Assembly: GCA_014843695.1 (NCBI GenBank)
Contig: CM026391.1
Coordinates: 36,397,064-36,461,063, forward strand
Length of the DNA: 64,000 nt
Reading direction: 5' to 3'
Source: Archivesica marissinica
Lineage: Eukaryota; Mollusca; Bivalvia; Venerida; Vesicomyidae
Shown piece after piece: positions 46,269 through 60,300 of the stretch (its first letter is position 1; every line of letters starts with the position of its first letter). A program made the translations under genes and the position numbers. The notes under the pieces are model-generated. The model was given only the letters and a program-made list of their open reading frames with translations, made no database searches and was not told the DNA's origin.

Positions 46269-49200
46269 ATGTATGTTCTCCTTCCAGCATTCTATATGGT
46301 ATTCACTAAATATAGCGACACGTATGTTATCCCTACAGCTTTCTATATGGTAATCACTAACTATCACGACACGTATGATACCTTCTAATATTCTATTTGG
46401 TGCTCACTAACTATAGCGACACGGATGTTCTCCCTACAGCATTCTATATGGTAATCACTATCTATAATGACAGGTATCTTCTCCCTACAGCATTCTATAT
46501 GGTAATCACTAACTATCACCAAATATATGTTCTCCCTACAACATTCAATATGGTAATCACTAACTATAACGACACGTATGTTCTCCTTCCAACATTCCAT
46601 ATGGTGCTCACTAACTATCACGACATGTATGTTTTCCTTCCACCATTCTATATGGTATTCACTAAATATAACGACACGTATGTTATCCCTACAACTTTCT
46701 ATATGGTAATCACTAACTACCACGACACGTATGTTCTCCCTACAGCATTCTATATGATAATCACTAACTACCACGACACGTATGTTCTCGCTACAGCATT
46801 CTATATGGTAATCACTAACTAAAACGACATGTACGTTCTCCTTCCAACATTCTATATGGTGCTCACTAACTATCACGACATGTATGTTCTCCTTCCAACA
46901 TTCCATATGGTGCTCACTAACTATCACGACATGTATGTTCTCCTTCCAACATTCCATATGGTGCTCACTAACAATAGCGACATATATGTTCTCCCTACAA
47001 CATTATATATGGTAATCACTAACTATCACCAAATGTATGTTCTCCCTACAACATTCTATATGGTAATCACTAACTATAACGACACGTATGTTCTCCTTCC
47101 AACATTCCATATGGTGCTCACTAACTAGCACGACATGTATGTTCTCCTTCCAGCATTCTATATGGTAATCACTAACTATCACGACACGTATGTTCTGTCT
47201 ACAGCATTCTATATGGTAATCACTAACTAAAACGACACGTATTTTCTCCCTATAGCATTCTGTATGGTAATCACTAATTATAACGACACGTATGCTCTCC
47301 TTCCAACATTCTATATGGTGCTCACTAACAATAGCGACACGTATTTTCTCCCTACAGCATTCTATATGGTAATCACTAACTATAATAACAGGTATGTTCT
47401 CCCTACAGCATTATATATGGTAATAACTAACTATAACGACACGAATGTTCTCCTTCCAACATTCCATATTGTGCTCATTAACTATAACGACATGTATGTT
47501 CTCCCTACAATATTCTATGTGGTGCTCACTAACTATCACGACATGTATGTTCTCCATACAGCATTCTATATGGTAATCACTAACTATCACGACATGTATG
47601 TTCTCCCTACAATATTCTATATGGTAATCACTAACTATAACGACATGAATGTTCTCCCTACAGCATTCTATATGGTAATCACTAACTATCACGACATGTA
47701 TGTTCTCCCCACAATATTCTATATGGTAATCACTAACTATAACGACATGAATGTTCTCCATACAGCATTCTATATGGTAATCACTAACTATCACGACATG
47801 TATGTTCTCCCTACAATATTCTATATGGTAATCACTAACAATAACGACACGTATGTTCTCCCTACAACATTCTATATGGTAATCACTAACAATAGCGACA
47901 TGTATGTTCTCCTTCCAACATTCTATATGGTGCCCAGTAACCATCACGACACGAATGTTCTCCTTTCAGCATTCTATATGGTGCCCAGTAACCATCACGA
48001 CAGGTATGTTCTCCTTCCAGCATTATATATGGTGCCCAGTAACAATCACGACACGTATGTTCTCCTTCCAGCATTCGATATGGTGCCCAGTAACCATCAC
48101 GACACGTATGTTCTAATTCCAACATTCTATATGGTGCCCAGTAACCATCACGACATGTATGTTCTCCTTCCAGCATTCTATATGGTAATCACTAACTATC
48201 ACGACATGTATGTTCTCCATCCAGCATTCTTTATGGTGCTCACTAACTATTACGACATGTATGTTCTCCTTACAGCATTATATATGGTAATCACTAACTA
48301 TCACGACTTGTAGGTTCTCCTTCCAGCATTCTATATGATAATCACTAACTATGACGACATGTATGTTCTCCCTACAGCATTCTTTATGGTAATCATTAAC
48401 TATAATGACTTGTATGTTCTCCCGCCAACATTCTTCATGGTAATCACTAACAAATACGATTTGTATGTTCTGCTTCCAGCATTCTATATAGTAATCATTA
48501 ACTATAACGACACGTATATTCTCCTTCCAGCATTCTATATGGTGCTCACTAACTATCACGACACGTATGTTCTCCTTCCAGCATTCTATATGGTGCTCAC
48601 TAACTATAACGACACGTATGTTCTCCTTCCAGCATTCTATATGGTGCTCACTAACTATAGCGACACGTATGTTCTCCTTCCAGCATTCTATATGGTAATC
48701 ACTAGCTATAACGACATGTATGTTCTCCTTCCAGCATTTGATATGGTAATCACTAACTATCACGACATGTATGTTCTCCCTACAGCATTATATATGGTAA
48801 TCACTAACTATCACGACATGTATGTTCTCCATCCAACATTCTTTATGGTGCTCACTAACTATCACGACATGTATGTTCTCCCTGCAGCTTTCTATATGGT
48901 GCTCACTAACAATCACGACTTGTATGTTCTCCTTCCAGCATTCTATATGGTAATCACTAACTATAACGACATGTATGTTCTCCTTCCAGCATTCTATATG
49001 GTAATCACTAACTATAGCGACACGTATGTTCTCCCTACAGCATTATATATGGTAATGACTAATCATCACGACATGTATGTTCTCCTTCCAACATTCTATA
49101 TGGTAATCACTAACTATCACGACATGTATGTTCTCCTTCCAGCATTTTATATGGTAATCACTAACTATCACGACATGTATGTTCTCACTACAGCATTATA

Positions 49201-51390
49201 TATGGTAATCACTAACTATCACGACATATATGTTCTCCATCCAGCATTCTTTATGGTGCTCACTAACTATCACGACATGTATGTTCTCCTTCCAGCATTA
49301 TATTTGGTAATCACTAACTATCGCGACATGTATGTTCTCCATCCAGCATTCTTTATGGTGCTCACTAACTATCACGACATGTATGTTCTCCCTACAGCAT
49401 TCTATATGGTAATCACTAACCATCACGACATCTATGTTCTCTTTCCAGCATTCTATATGGTGCTCACTAACTATCACGACATGTATGTTCTCCTTCCAGC
49501 ATTCTATATGGTAATCACTAACTATCGCGACATGTATGTTCTCCATCCAGCATTCTGTATATTGCTCACTAACTATCACGACATGTATGTTCTCCCTACA
49601 GCATTCTATATGGTAATCACTAACCATCACGACATGTATGTTCTCCCTACAACATTCTATATGGTAATCACTAACTATAACGACACGTATTTTCTCCCTA
49701 CAGCATTCTATATGGTAATCACTAACCATCACGACACGTATGTTCTCCCTACAACATTCTATATGGTAATCACTAACTATAACGACACGTATGTTCTCCC
49801 TACAGCATTCTATATGGTAATCACTAACCATCACGACATCTATGTTCTCTTTCCAGCATTCTATATAGTAATCACTAACTATCGCGACATGTATGTTCTC
49901 CTTCCCGCATTCTATATTGTAATCACTAACTATCGCGACATGTATGTTCTCCATCCAGCATTCTTTATGGTGCTCACTAACTATCACGACATGTATGTTC
50001 TCCCTACAGCATTCTATATGGTGCTCACTAACAATCACGACTTGTATGTTCTCCTTCCAGCATTCTATATGGTAATCACTAACTATAACGACATGTATGT
50101 TCTCCTTCCAGCATTCTATATGGTAATCACTAACTATCACGACATGTATGTTCTCCTTCCAACATTATATATGGTAATCACTAACCATAGCGACATGTAT
50201 GTTCTCCCTACAGCATTATATATGGTAATCACTAACCATCACGACATGTATGTTCTCCCTACAGCATTCTATATAGTAATCACTAACTCTCACGACATGT
50301 ATGTTCTCCCTACAGCATTCTATATGGTAATCACTAACTATCACGACATGTATGTTCTCCTTCCAACATTATATATGGTAATCACTAACCATAGCGACAT
50401 GTATGTTCTCCCTACAGCATTATATATGGTAATCACTAACTATCACGACATGTATGTTCTCCTTCCAGCATTCTATATGGTAATCACTAACTCTAATGAC
50501 ACGTATGTTCTCCCTACAGCATTCTATATGGTAATCACTAACTATCACGACATGTATGTTCTCCTTCCAACATTTTATATGGTAATCACTAACTATAACG
50601 ATATGTATGTTCTCCCTAAAGCATGCTATATAGTAATCACTAACTAGCACGACATGAATGTTCTCCTTCCACCATTCTTTATGGTGCCCAGTAACCATCA
50701 CCACATGTATGTTCTCCCTACAGCATTTTATATGGTAATCACTAACAATAGCGACATGTTTGTTCTCCTTCCAGTATTCTATATGGTAATCACTAACTAT
50801 AACGACATGTATGTTCTCCTTCCAGCATTCTATATGGTGCCCAGTAACCATCACAACATGTATATTCTCCTTCCAGCATTCTATATGGTAATCACTAACT
50901 ATCACGACATGTATATTCTCCTTCCAGCATTCTATATGGTAATCACTAACTATAACGACACGTATGTTCTCCCTATAACATTCTATATGGTAATCACTAA
51001 CTATCACGACATGTATGTTCTCCTTCCAGCATTCTATATGGTAATCACTAACTATAGCGACATGTATGTTCTCCTTCCAACATTATATATGGTAATCACT
51101 AACTATAGCTACATGTATGTTCTCCCTACAGCATTCTATATGGTGATCACTAACTATCACGACATGTATGTTCTCCTTCCAGCATTGTATATGGTAATCA
51201 CTAACTATCACGACATGTATGTTCTCCTTCCAACATTCTATATGGTAATCACTAACTATAGCGACATGTATGTTCTCCCTACAGCATTCTGTATGGTAAT
51301 CACTAACTATTACGACATGTATGTTCTCCTTCCAACATTCTATATGGTAATCACTAACTATCACAACACGTATGTTCTCCCTACAGCATT

Positions 51391-51830
51391 CTATATGGTA
51401 ATCACTAACTATCAGGACATGTATGTTCTCCTTCCAGCATTATATATGGTAATCACTAACTATCACGACATGTATGTTCTCCTTCCAGCATTCTATATGG
51501 TAATCACTAATTATCACGACATGTATGTTCTCCTTCCAGCATTCTATATGGTAATCACTAACTTTCACGAAACGTATGTTCTCCCTACAGCATTCTATAT
51601 GGTAATCACTAACTATCAGGACATGTATGTTCTCCTTCCAGCATTATATATGGTAATCACTAACTATCACGACATGTATGTTCTCCTTCCAGCATTCTAT
51701 ATGGTAATCACTAATTATCACGACATGTATGTTCTCCTTCCAGCATTCTATATGGTAATCACTAACTTTCACGAAACGTATGTTCTCCCTACAGCATTCT
51801 ATATGGTAATCACTAACTATCAGGACATGT
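51391..51830 (+). repeat. 204-bp tandem duplication (four monomers)
   Basis: ATCAGGACATG recurs at 51,411, 51,615 and 51,819, with an intervening ACTTTCACGAAACGTATG variant in each 204-bp unit. Confidence 0.85.
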
Positions 51831-54800
51831 ATGTTCTCCTTCCAGCATTCTATATGGTAATCACTAACTATCACGACATGTATGTTCTCCTTCCAGCATT
51901 CTATATGGTAATCAATAACTATCACGTCATGTATGTTCTCCATCCAGCATTATATATGGTAATCACTAACTATCACGACATGTATGTTCTCCCTACAGCA
52001 TTCTATATGGTGCTCACTAACAATCACGACTTGTATGTTCTCCTTCCAGCATTCTATATGGTAATCACTAACTATAACGACATGTATGTTCTCCTTCCAG
52101 CATTCTATATGGTAATCACTAACTATAACGACACGTATGTTCTCCCTACAACATTCTATATGGTAATCACTAACTATAACGACATGTATGTTCTCCTTCC
52201 AGCATTCTATATGGTGCCCAGTAACCATCACGACATGTATGTTCTCCCTACAGCATTCTATATGGTAATCACTAACTATCACGACATGTATGTTCTCCCT
52301 ACAGCATTCTATATGGTAATCACTAACTATCACGACATGTATGTTCTCCTTCCAACATTATATATGGTAATCACTAACTATAGCGACATGTATGTTCTCC
52401 CTACAGCATTATATATGGTAATCACTAACTATCACGACATGTATGTTCTCCTTCCAGCATTCTAAATTGTGCTCACTAACTATCACGACATGTATGTTCT
52501 CCTTCCAGCATTCTATATGGTAATCACTAACTCTAATGACACGTATGTTCTCCCTACAGCATTCTATATGGTAATCACTAACTATCACGACATGTATGTT
52601 CTCCTTCCAACATTTTATATGGTAATCACTAACTATAACGATATGTATGTTCTCCCTACAACATTCTAGATGATAATCACTAACTATCACGACATGTATG
52701 TTCTCCTTCCAACATTCTTTATGGTGCCCAGTAACCATCACGACATGTATGTTCTCCCTACAGCATTATATATGGTAATCACTAACAATAGCGACATGTA
52801 TGTTCTCCTTCCAGTATTCTATATGGTAATCACTAACTATAACGACATGTATGTTCTCCTTCCAGCATTCTATATGGTGCCCAGTAACCATCACAACATG
52901 TATATTCTCCTTCCAGCATTCTATATGGTAATCACTAACTATAACGACAAGTATGTTCTCCCTACATCATTCTAGATGGTAATCACTAACTATCACGACA
53001 TGTATGTTCTCCTTCCAGCATTCTATATGGTAATCATTAACAATAGCGACATGTATGTTCTCCTTCCAGCATTCTATATGGTAATCACTAACTATAACGA
53101 CATGTATGTTCTCCTTCCAGCATTCTAGATGGTAATCACTAACTATCACGACATGTATGTTCTCCTTCCAGCATTCTATATGGTAATCACTAACTATCAC
53201 GACATGTATGTTCTCCTTCCAACATTCTATATGGTAATCACTAACTCTAACGACAAGTATGTTCTCCCTACAGCATTCTATATGGTAATCACCAACTATA
53301 ACGACATGTATGTTCTCCTTCCAGCATTCTATATGGTGCCCAGTAACCATCACATCATGTATGTTCTCCTTCCAGCATTCTATATGGTAATCACTAACTA
53401 TCACGACATGTATGTTCTCCTTCCAAAATTCTATATGGTGCCCAGTAAACATCACGACACATATGTTCTCCTTCCAACATTCTATATGGTGCTCACTAAC
53501 TATAACGACTTGTATGTTCTCCTTCCAACATTCTATATGGTGCCTAGTAACCATCACGACACGTATGTTCTCCTTCCAGCATTCTATATGGTACCCAGTA
53601 ACCATCACGACACGTATGTTCTCCAGCATTCTATATGGTGCTCACTAACTATCACGACATGTATGTTCTCCCTACAGCATTCTATATGGTAGTCACTAAC
53701 TATAGCGACATGTATGTTCTCCTTCCAGCATTCTATATGGTAATCACTAACTATAACGACACGTATGTTCTCCCTACAGCATTCGATATGGTAATCAATA
53801 ACCATCACGACATATATGTTCTCCTTCCAGCATTCTATATGGTAATCACTAACCATAGCGACATGTATGATCTCCCTACAGCATTCTATATAGTAATCAC
53901 TAACTATAGAGACACGTTTGTTCTCCCTACAGCATTCTATATGGTAATCACTAACCATCACGACATCTATGTTCTCCTTCCAGTATTCTATATGGTAATC
54001 ACTAACCATCACGACATCTATGTTCTCCTTCCAGCATTCTATATGGTAATCACTAACTATAGCGACATGTATGTTCTCCTTCCAACATTATATATGGTAA
54101 TCACTAACTATAGCGACATGTATGTTCTCCCTACAGCATTCTATATGGTAATCACTAACTATCACGACATGTATGTTCTCCTTCCAACATTCTGTATGGT
54201 AATCACTAACTATAGCGACACGTATGTTCTCCCTACAGCATTCTATATGGTAATCACTAACTATCACGACATGTATGTTCTCCTTCCAGCATTCTATATG
54301 GTAATCACTAACTATCACGTCATGTATGTTCTCCTTCCAGCATTCTATATGGTAATCACTAACTATCACGACATGTATGTTCTCCTTCCAGCATTCTATA
54401 TGGTAATCACTAACTATCACGACACGTATGTTCTCCCTACAGCATTCTATATGGTGCTCACTAACTATCACGACATGTATGTTCTCCCTACGGCATTCTA
54501 CATGGTGCTCACTAACTATCACGAAATGTATGTTCTCCATCCAGCATTCTATACGGTAATCAATAACTATCACGTCATGTATGTTCTCCATCCAGCATTC
54601 TATATGGTAATCACTAACTATCACGACATGTATGTTCTCCCTACAGCATTCTATATGGTGCTCACTAACAATCACGACTTGTATGTTCTCCTTCCAGCAT
54701 TCTATATGGTAATCACTAACTATAACGACATGTATGTTCTCCTTCCAGCATTCATTCTATATCGTAATCACTAACTAAAACGACACGTATGTTCTCCCTA

Positions 54801-56344
54801 CAACATTATATATGATAATCACTAACTATAACGACATGTATGTTCTCCATCCAGCATTCTATATGGTGCCCAGTAACCATCACGACATGTATGTACTCCC
54901 TACAGCATTCTATATGGTAATCACTAACTATCACGACATGTATGTTCTCCCTACAGCATTCTATATGGTAATCACTAACTATCACGACATGTATGTTCTC
55001 CTTCCAACATTATATATGGTAATCACTAACTATAGCGACATGTATGTTCTCCCTACAGCATTATATATGGTAATCACTAACTATCACGACATGTATGTTC
55101 TCCTTCCAGCATTCTATATGGTGCTCACTAACTATCACGACATCTATGTTCTCCTCCAGCATTCTATATGGTAATCACTAACCATAGCGACATGTATGAT
55201 CTCCCTACAGCATTCTATATAGTAATCACTAACTATAGAGACACGTTTGTTCTCCCTACAGCATTCTATATGGTAATCACTAACCATCACGACATCTATG
55301 TTCTCATTCCAGTATTCTATATGGTAATCACTAACCATCACGACATCTATGTTTTCCTTCCAGCATTCTATATGGTAATCACTAACTATAGCGACATGTA
55401 TGTTCTCCTTCCAACATTATATATGGTAATCACTAACTATAGCGACATGTATGTTCTCCCTACAGCATTCTATATGGTAATCACTAACTATCACGACATG
55501 TATGTTCTCCTTCCAACATTCTGTATGGTAATCACTAACTATAGCGACATGTATGTTCTCCCTACAGTATTCTATATGGTAATCACTAACTATTACGACA
55601 TGTATGTTCTCCTTCCAACATTCTATATGGTAATCACTAACTATCACAACACGTATGTTCTCCCTACAGCATTCTATATGGTAATCACTAACTATCACGA
55701 CATGTATGTTCTCCTTCCAGCATTCTATATGGTAATCACTAACTATCACGACACGTATGTTCTCCCTACAACATTCTATATGGTAATCACTAACTATCAC
55801 GACATGTATGTTCTCTTTCCAGCATTCTATATGGTGATCAATAACTATCACGACATGTATGTTCTCCTTCCAGCATTCTATATGGTGATCACTAACTATC
55901 ACGACATGTATGTTCTCCATACAGCATTCTATATGGTGCTCACTAACTATCACGACATGTATGTTCTCCATCCAGCATTCTATACGGTAATCAATAACTA
56001 TCACGTCATGTATGTTCTCCATCCAGCATTCTATATGGTAATCACTAACTATCACGACATGTATGTTCTCCCTACAGCATTCTAGATGGTGCTCACTAAC
56101 AATCACGACTTGTATGTTCTCCTTCCAGCATTCTATATGGTAATCACTAACTATAACGACATGTATGTTCTCCTTCCAGCATTCATTCTATAATCGTAAT
56201 CACTAACTAAAACGACACGTATGTTCTCCTAATACATATATATCTAATCACTAACTATAACGACATGTATGTTCTCCATACAGCATTCTTTATGGTGCTC
56301 AGTAACTATCACGACATGTATGTTCTCCCTACAGCATTCTATAT

Positions 56345-57344
56345 NNNNNNNNNNNNNNNNNNNNNNNNNNNNNNNNNNNNNNNNNNNNNNNNNNNNNNNN
56401 NNNNNNNNNNNNNNNNNNNNNNNNNNNNNNNNNNNNNNNNNNNNNNNNNNNNNNNNNNNNNNNNNNNNNNNNNNNNNNNNNNNNNNNNNNNNNNNNNNNN
56501 NNNNNNNNNNNNNNNNNNNNNNNNNNNNNNNNNNNNNNNNNNNNNNNNNNNNNNNNNNNNNNNNNNNNNNNNNNNNNNNNNNNNNNNNNNNNNNNNNNNN
56601 NNNNNNNNNNNNNNNNNNNNNNNNNNNNNNNNNNNNNNNNNNNNNNNNNNNNNNNNNNNNNNNNNNNNNNNNNNNNNNNNNNNNNNNNNNNNNNNNNNNN
56701 NNNNNNNNNNNNNNNNNNNNNNNNNNNNNNNNNNNNNNNNNNNNNNNNNNNNNNNNNNNNNNNNNNNNNNNNNNNNNNNNNNNNNNNNNNNNNNNNNNNN
56801 NNNNNNNNNNNNNNNNNNNNNNNNNNNNNNNNNNNNNNNNNNNNNNNNNNNNNNNNNNNNNNNNNNNNNNNNNNNNNNNNNNNNNNNNNNNNNNNNNNNN
56901 NNNNNNNNNNNNNNNNNNNNNNNNNNNNNNNNNNNNNNNNNNNNNNNNNNNNNNNNNNNNNNNNNNNNNNNNNNNNNNNNNNNNNNNNNNNNNNNNNNNN
57001 NNNNNNNNNNNNNNNNNNNNNNNNNNNNNNNNNNNNNNNNNNNNNNNNNNNNNNNNNNNNNNNNNNNNNNNNNNNNNNNNNNNNNNNNNNNNNNNNNNNN
57101 NNNNNNNNNNNNNNNNNNNNNNNNNNNNNNNNNNNNNNNNNNNNNNNNNNNNNNNNNNNNNNNNNNNNNNNNNNNNNNNNNNNNNNNNNNNNNNNNNNNN
57201 NNNNNNNNNNNNNNNNNNNNNNNNNNNNNNNNNNNNNNNNNNNNNNNNNNNNNNNNNNNNNNNNNNNNNNNNNNNNNNNNNNNNNNNNNNNNNNNNNNNN
57301 NNNNNNNNNNNNNNNNNNNNNNNNNNNNNNNNNNNNNNNNNNNN
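56345..57344. other. Assembly gap of exactly 1,000 N
   Basis: The run of N is exactly 1,000 long, which suggests a fixed-size placeholder. It falls inside the 51-bp satellite on the left and the 27-bp satellite on the right, so neither array end is known and the true junction between them is not observed. Confidence 0.98.
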
Positions 57345-60300
57345 GATATGTGAGTAGTGTACGTATAACAGGATATGTGGGTAGTGTACATATAACAGGA
57401 TATGTGGGTAGTGTACGTATAACAGGATATGTGGGTAGTTTACATATAGCAGGATATGTGAGTAGTGTACGTATAACAGGATATGTGGGTAGTGTACGTA
57501 TAACATGATATGTCGGTAGTGTACGTATAACAGGATATGTGGGTAGTGTACATATAACAGGATATGTGGGTAGTATACATATAACAGGATATGTGGGTAG
57601 TGTACCTATAGCAGGATATGTGTGTAGTGAACGTATAACAGGATATGTGGGTAGTGTACGCATAACAGGATATGTGGGTAGTGTACGTATAACATGATAT
57701 GTGGGTAGTGTACCTATAACAGGATATTTGGGTAGTGTACGTATAACAGGATATGTGGGTAGTGTACGTATAACAGGATATGTGGGTAGTGTACGTATAA
57801 CAGGATATGTGCGTAGTGTACGTATAACAGGATATGTGCGTAGTGTACGTATAACAGGATATGTGGGTAGTGTACATATAACTGGATATGTGGGTAGTGT
57901 ACGTATAACAGGATATGTGGGTAGTGCATGTGGAACAGGTTATGTGGGTAGTGCACGTGTAACAGGATATGTGGGTAGTGTACGTATAACAGGATATGTG
58001 GGTAGTGTACGTATAACAGGATATGTGGGTAGTGTACATATAACAGGATATGTGGGTAGTGTACGTATAACAGGATATGTGGGTAGTGTACGTATAACAG
58101 GATATGTGGGTAGTGTACCTATAACAGGATATGTGGGTAGTGTACGTATAACAGGATATGTGGGTAGTGTACGTATAACAGGATATGTGGGAAGTGTACG
58201 TATAACAGGATATGTGGGTAGTGTACGTATAACAGGATATGTGGGTAGTGTACGTATAACAGGATATGTGGGTAGTGTACGTATAACAGGATATGTGGGT
58301 AGTGTACGTATAACAGGATATGTGGGTAGTGTACGTATAACAGGATATGTGGGTAGTGTACGTATAACAGGATATGTGGGTAGTGTACGTATAACAGGAT
58401 ATGTGGGTAGTGTACGTATAACAGGATATGTGGGTAGTGTACGATAACAGGATATGTGGTAGTGTACTATAACAGCATATGTGGGTAGTGTACGTATAAC
58501 AGGATATGTGGGTAGTGTACGTATAACAGGATATGTGGGTAGTGTACATATAACAGGATATGTGGGTAGTGTACGTATAACAGGATTTGTGGGTAGTTTA
58601 CATATAGCAGGATATGTGAGTAGTGTACGTATAACAGGATATGTGGGTAGTGTACGTATAACATGATATGTCGGTAGTGTACGTATAACAGGATATGTGG
58701 GTAGTGTACATATAACAGGATATGTGGGTAGTATACATATAACAGGATATGTGGGTAGTGTACCTATAGCAGGATATGTGTGTAATGTACGTATAACAGG
58801 ATATGTGGGTAGTGTACGCATAACAGGATATGTGGGTAGTGTACGTATAACATGATATGTGGGTAGTGTACGTATAACAGGATATGTGGGTAGTGTACGT
58901 ATAACCGGATATTTGGGTAATGTACGTATAACAGGATATGTGGGTATTGTACGTATAACAGTATATGTGGGTAGTGTACGTATAACAGGATATGTGCGTA
59001 ATGTACGTATAACCGGATATGTGCGTAGTGTACGTATAGCAGGATATGTGGGTAGTTTACATATAACTGGATATGTGGGTAGTATACGTATAACAGGATA
59101 TGTGGGTAGCGCATGTGGAACAGGTTATGTGGGTAGCCCACGTGTAACAGGATATGTGGGTAGTGTACCTATAACAGGATATGTGGGTAGTGTACGTATA
59201 ACAGGATATGTGGGTAGTGTACCTATAACAGGATATGTGGGTAGTGTACGTATAACAGGATATGTGGGTAGTTTACATATATAACAGGATATGTGGGTTG
59301 TGTTCGTTTAACAGGACATATGGGTAGTGTACGTATAATAGGATATGTGGGTAGTGTACGTATAACAGGATATGTGGGTAGCTCACGTGTAACAGGATAT
59401 GTGGGTAGTGTACGTGTAACAGAATATGTGGGTAGTGTACGTATAACAGGATATGTGAGTAGTGTACGTATAGCAGGATATGTGGGTAGTGTACGTATAA
59501 CAGGATATGTGGGTAGTGTACGTATAACAGGATATGTGGGTAGTGTACGTATAACAGGATATGTGGGTAGTGTACATATAACAGGATATGTGGGTAGTGT
59601 ACGTATAACAGGATATGTGGGTAGTTCACATATAGCACGATATGTGGGTAGTGTACGTATAACAGGATATGTGGGTAGTGTACGTATAACAGGATATGTG
59701 GGTAGTGTACGTATAACAGGATATGTGGGTAGTGTACGTATAGCAGGATATGTGAGTAGTGTACGTATAACAGGATATGTGGGTAGTGTACATATAACAG
59801 GATATGTGGGTAGTGTACGTATAACAGGATATGTGGGTAGTGTACGTATAGCAGGATATGTGAGTAGTGTACGTATAACAGGATATGTGGGTAGTGTACA
59901 TATAACAGGATATGTGGGTAGTGTACGTATAACAGGATATGTGGGTAGTGTATATATAACAGGAGATGTGGGTAGTTTACGTATAACAGGATATGTGGGG
60001 AGTGTACATATAACAGGATATGTGGGTAGTTTACGTATAACAGGATATGTGGGGAGTGTACGTATAACAGGATATGTGGGTAGTGTACGTATAACAGGAT
60101 ATGTGGGTAGTATACATATAACAGCATATGTGGGTAGTGTACATATAACAGGATATGTGGGTAGTGTACGTATAGCAGGATATGTGAGTAGTGTACGTAT
60201 AACAGGATATGTGGGTAGTGTACGTGTAACAGGATATGTGGGTAGTGTACGTATAACAGGATATGTGGGAAGTGTACGTATAACAGGATATGTGGGTAGT

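Larger units (their letters stand above)
17094..56344 (+). repeat. Megasatellite of a 51-bp monomer, about 770 copies
   Basis: Every unit follows the plan TATGTTCTCC - CTACAGCATTC or TTCCAGCATTC - TATATGG - TAATCACTAAC, GCTCACTAAC or GCCCAGTAAC - TATCACGACATG. All copies are head to tail in one orientation over 39.25 kb. Translated on plus, the unit is MYVLPTAFYMVITNYHD; on minus it is also open. Plus frames reach 1,827 codons (33,909-39,392) and 1,699 codons (26,055-31,154), broken by occasional TAA/TAG and by monomers of 49 or 50 bp. The frequent variants (CAC/AAC/AGC, ATG/ACG, CCTACA/CTTCCA, ATC/CTC/CCC) change first and second codon positions and are mostly nonsynonymous, which is not what purifying selection on a protein would leave. 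I call it non-coding satellite. The right end is cut by an assembly gap, so the true length is unknown. Confidence 0.9.

Noticed and set aside
17094..56344. Centromeric satellite
   Set aside because: Higher-order structure fits a centromere, but there is no CENP-B-box-like motif in the monomer and no functional evidence. Heterochromatin of any kind would look the same.
17094..56344. 51-bp unit built from three related 17-bp sub-units
   Set aside because: Splitting the consensus into thirds gives no convincing alignment between them.
56345..57344. Open frames reported across the N run
   Set aside because: They consist of unknown residues through the assembly gap and have no evidential value.
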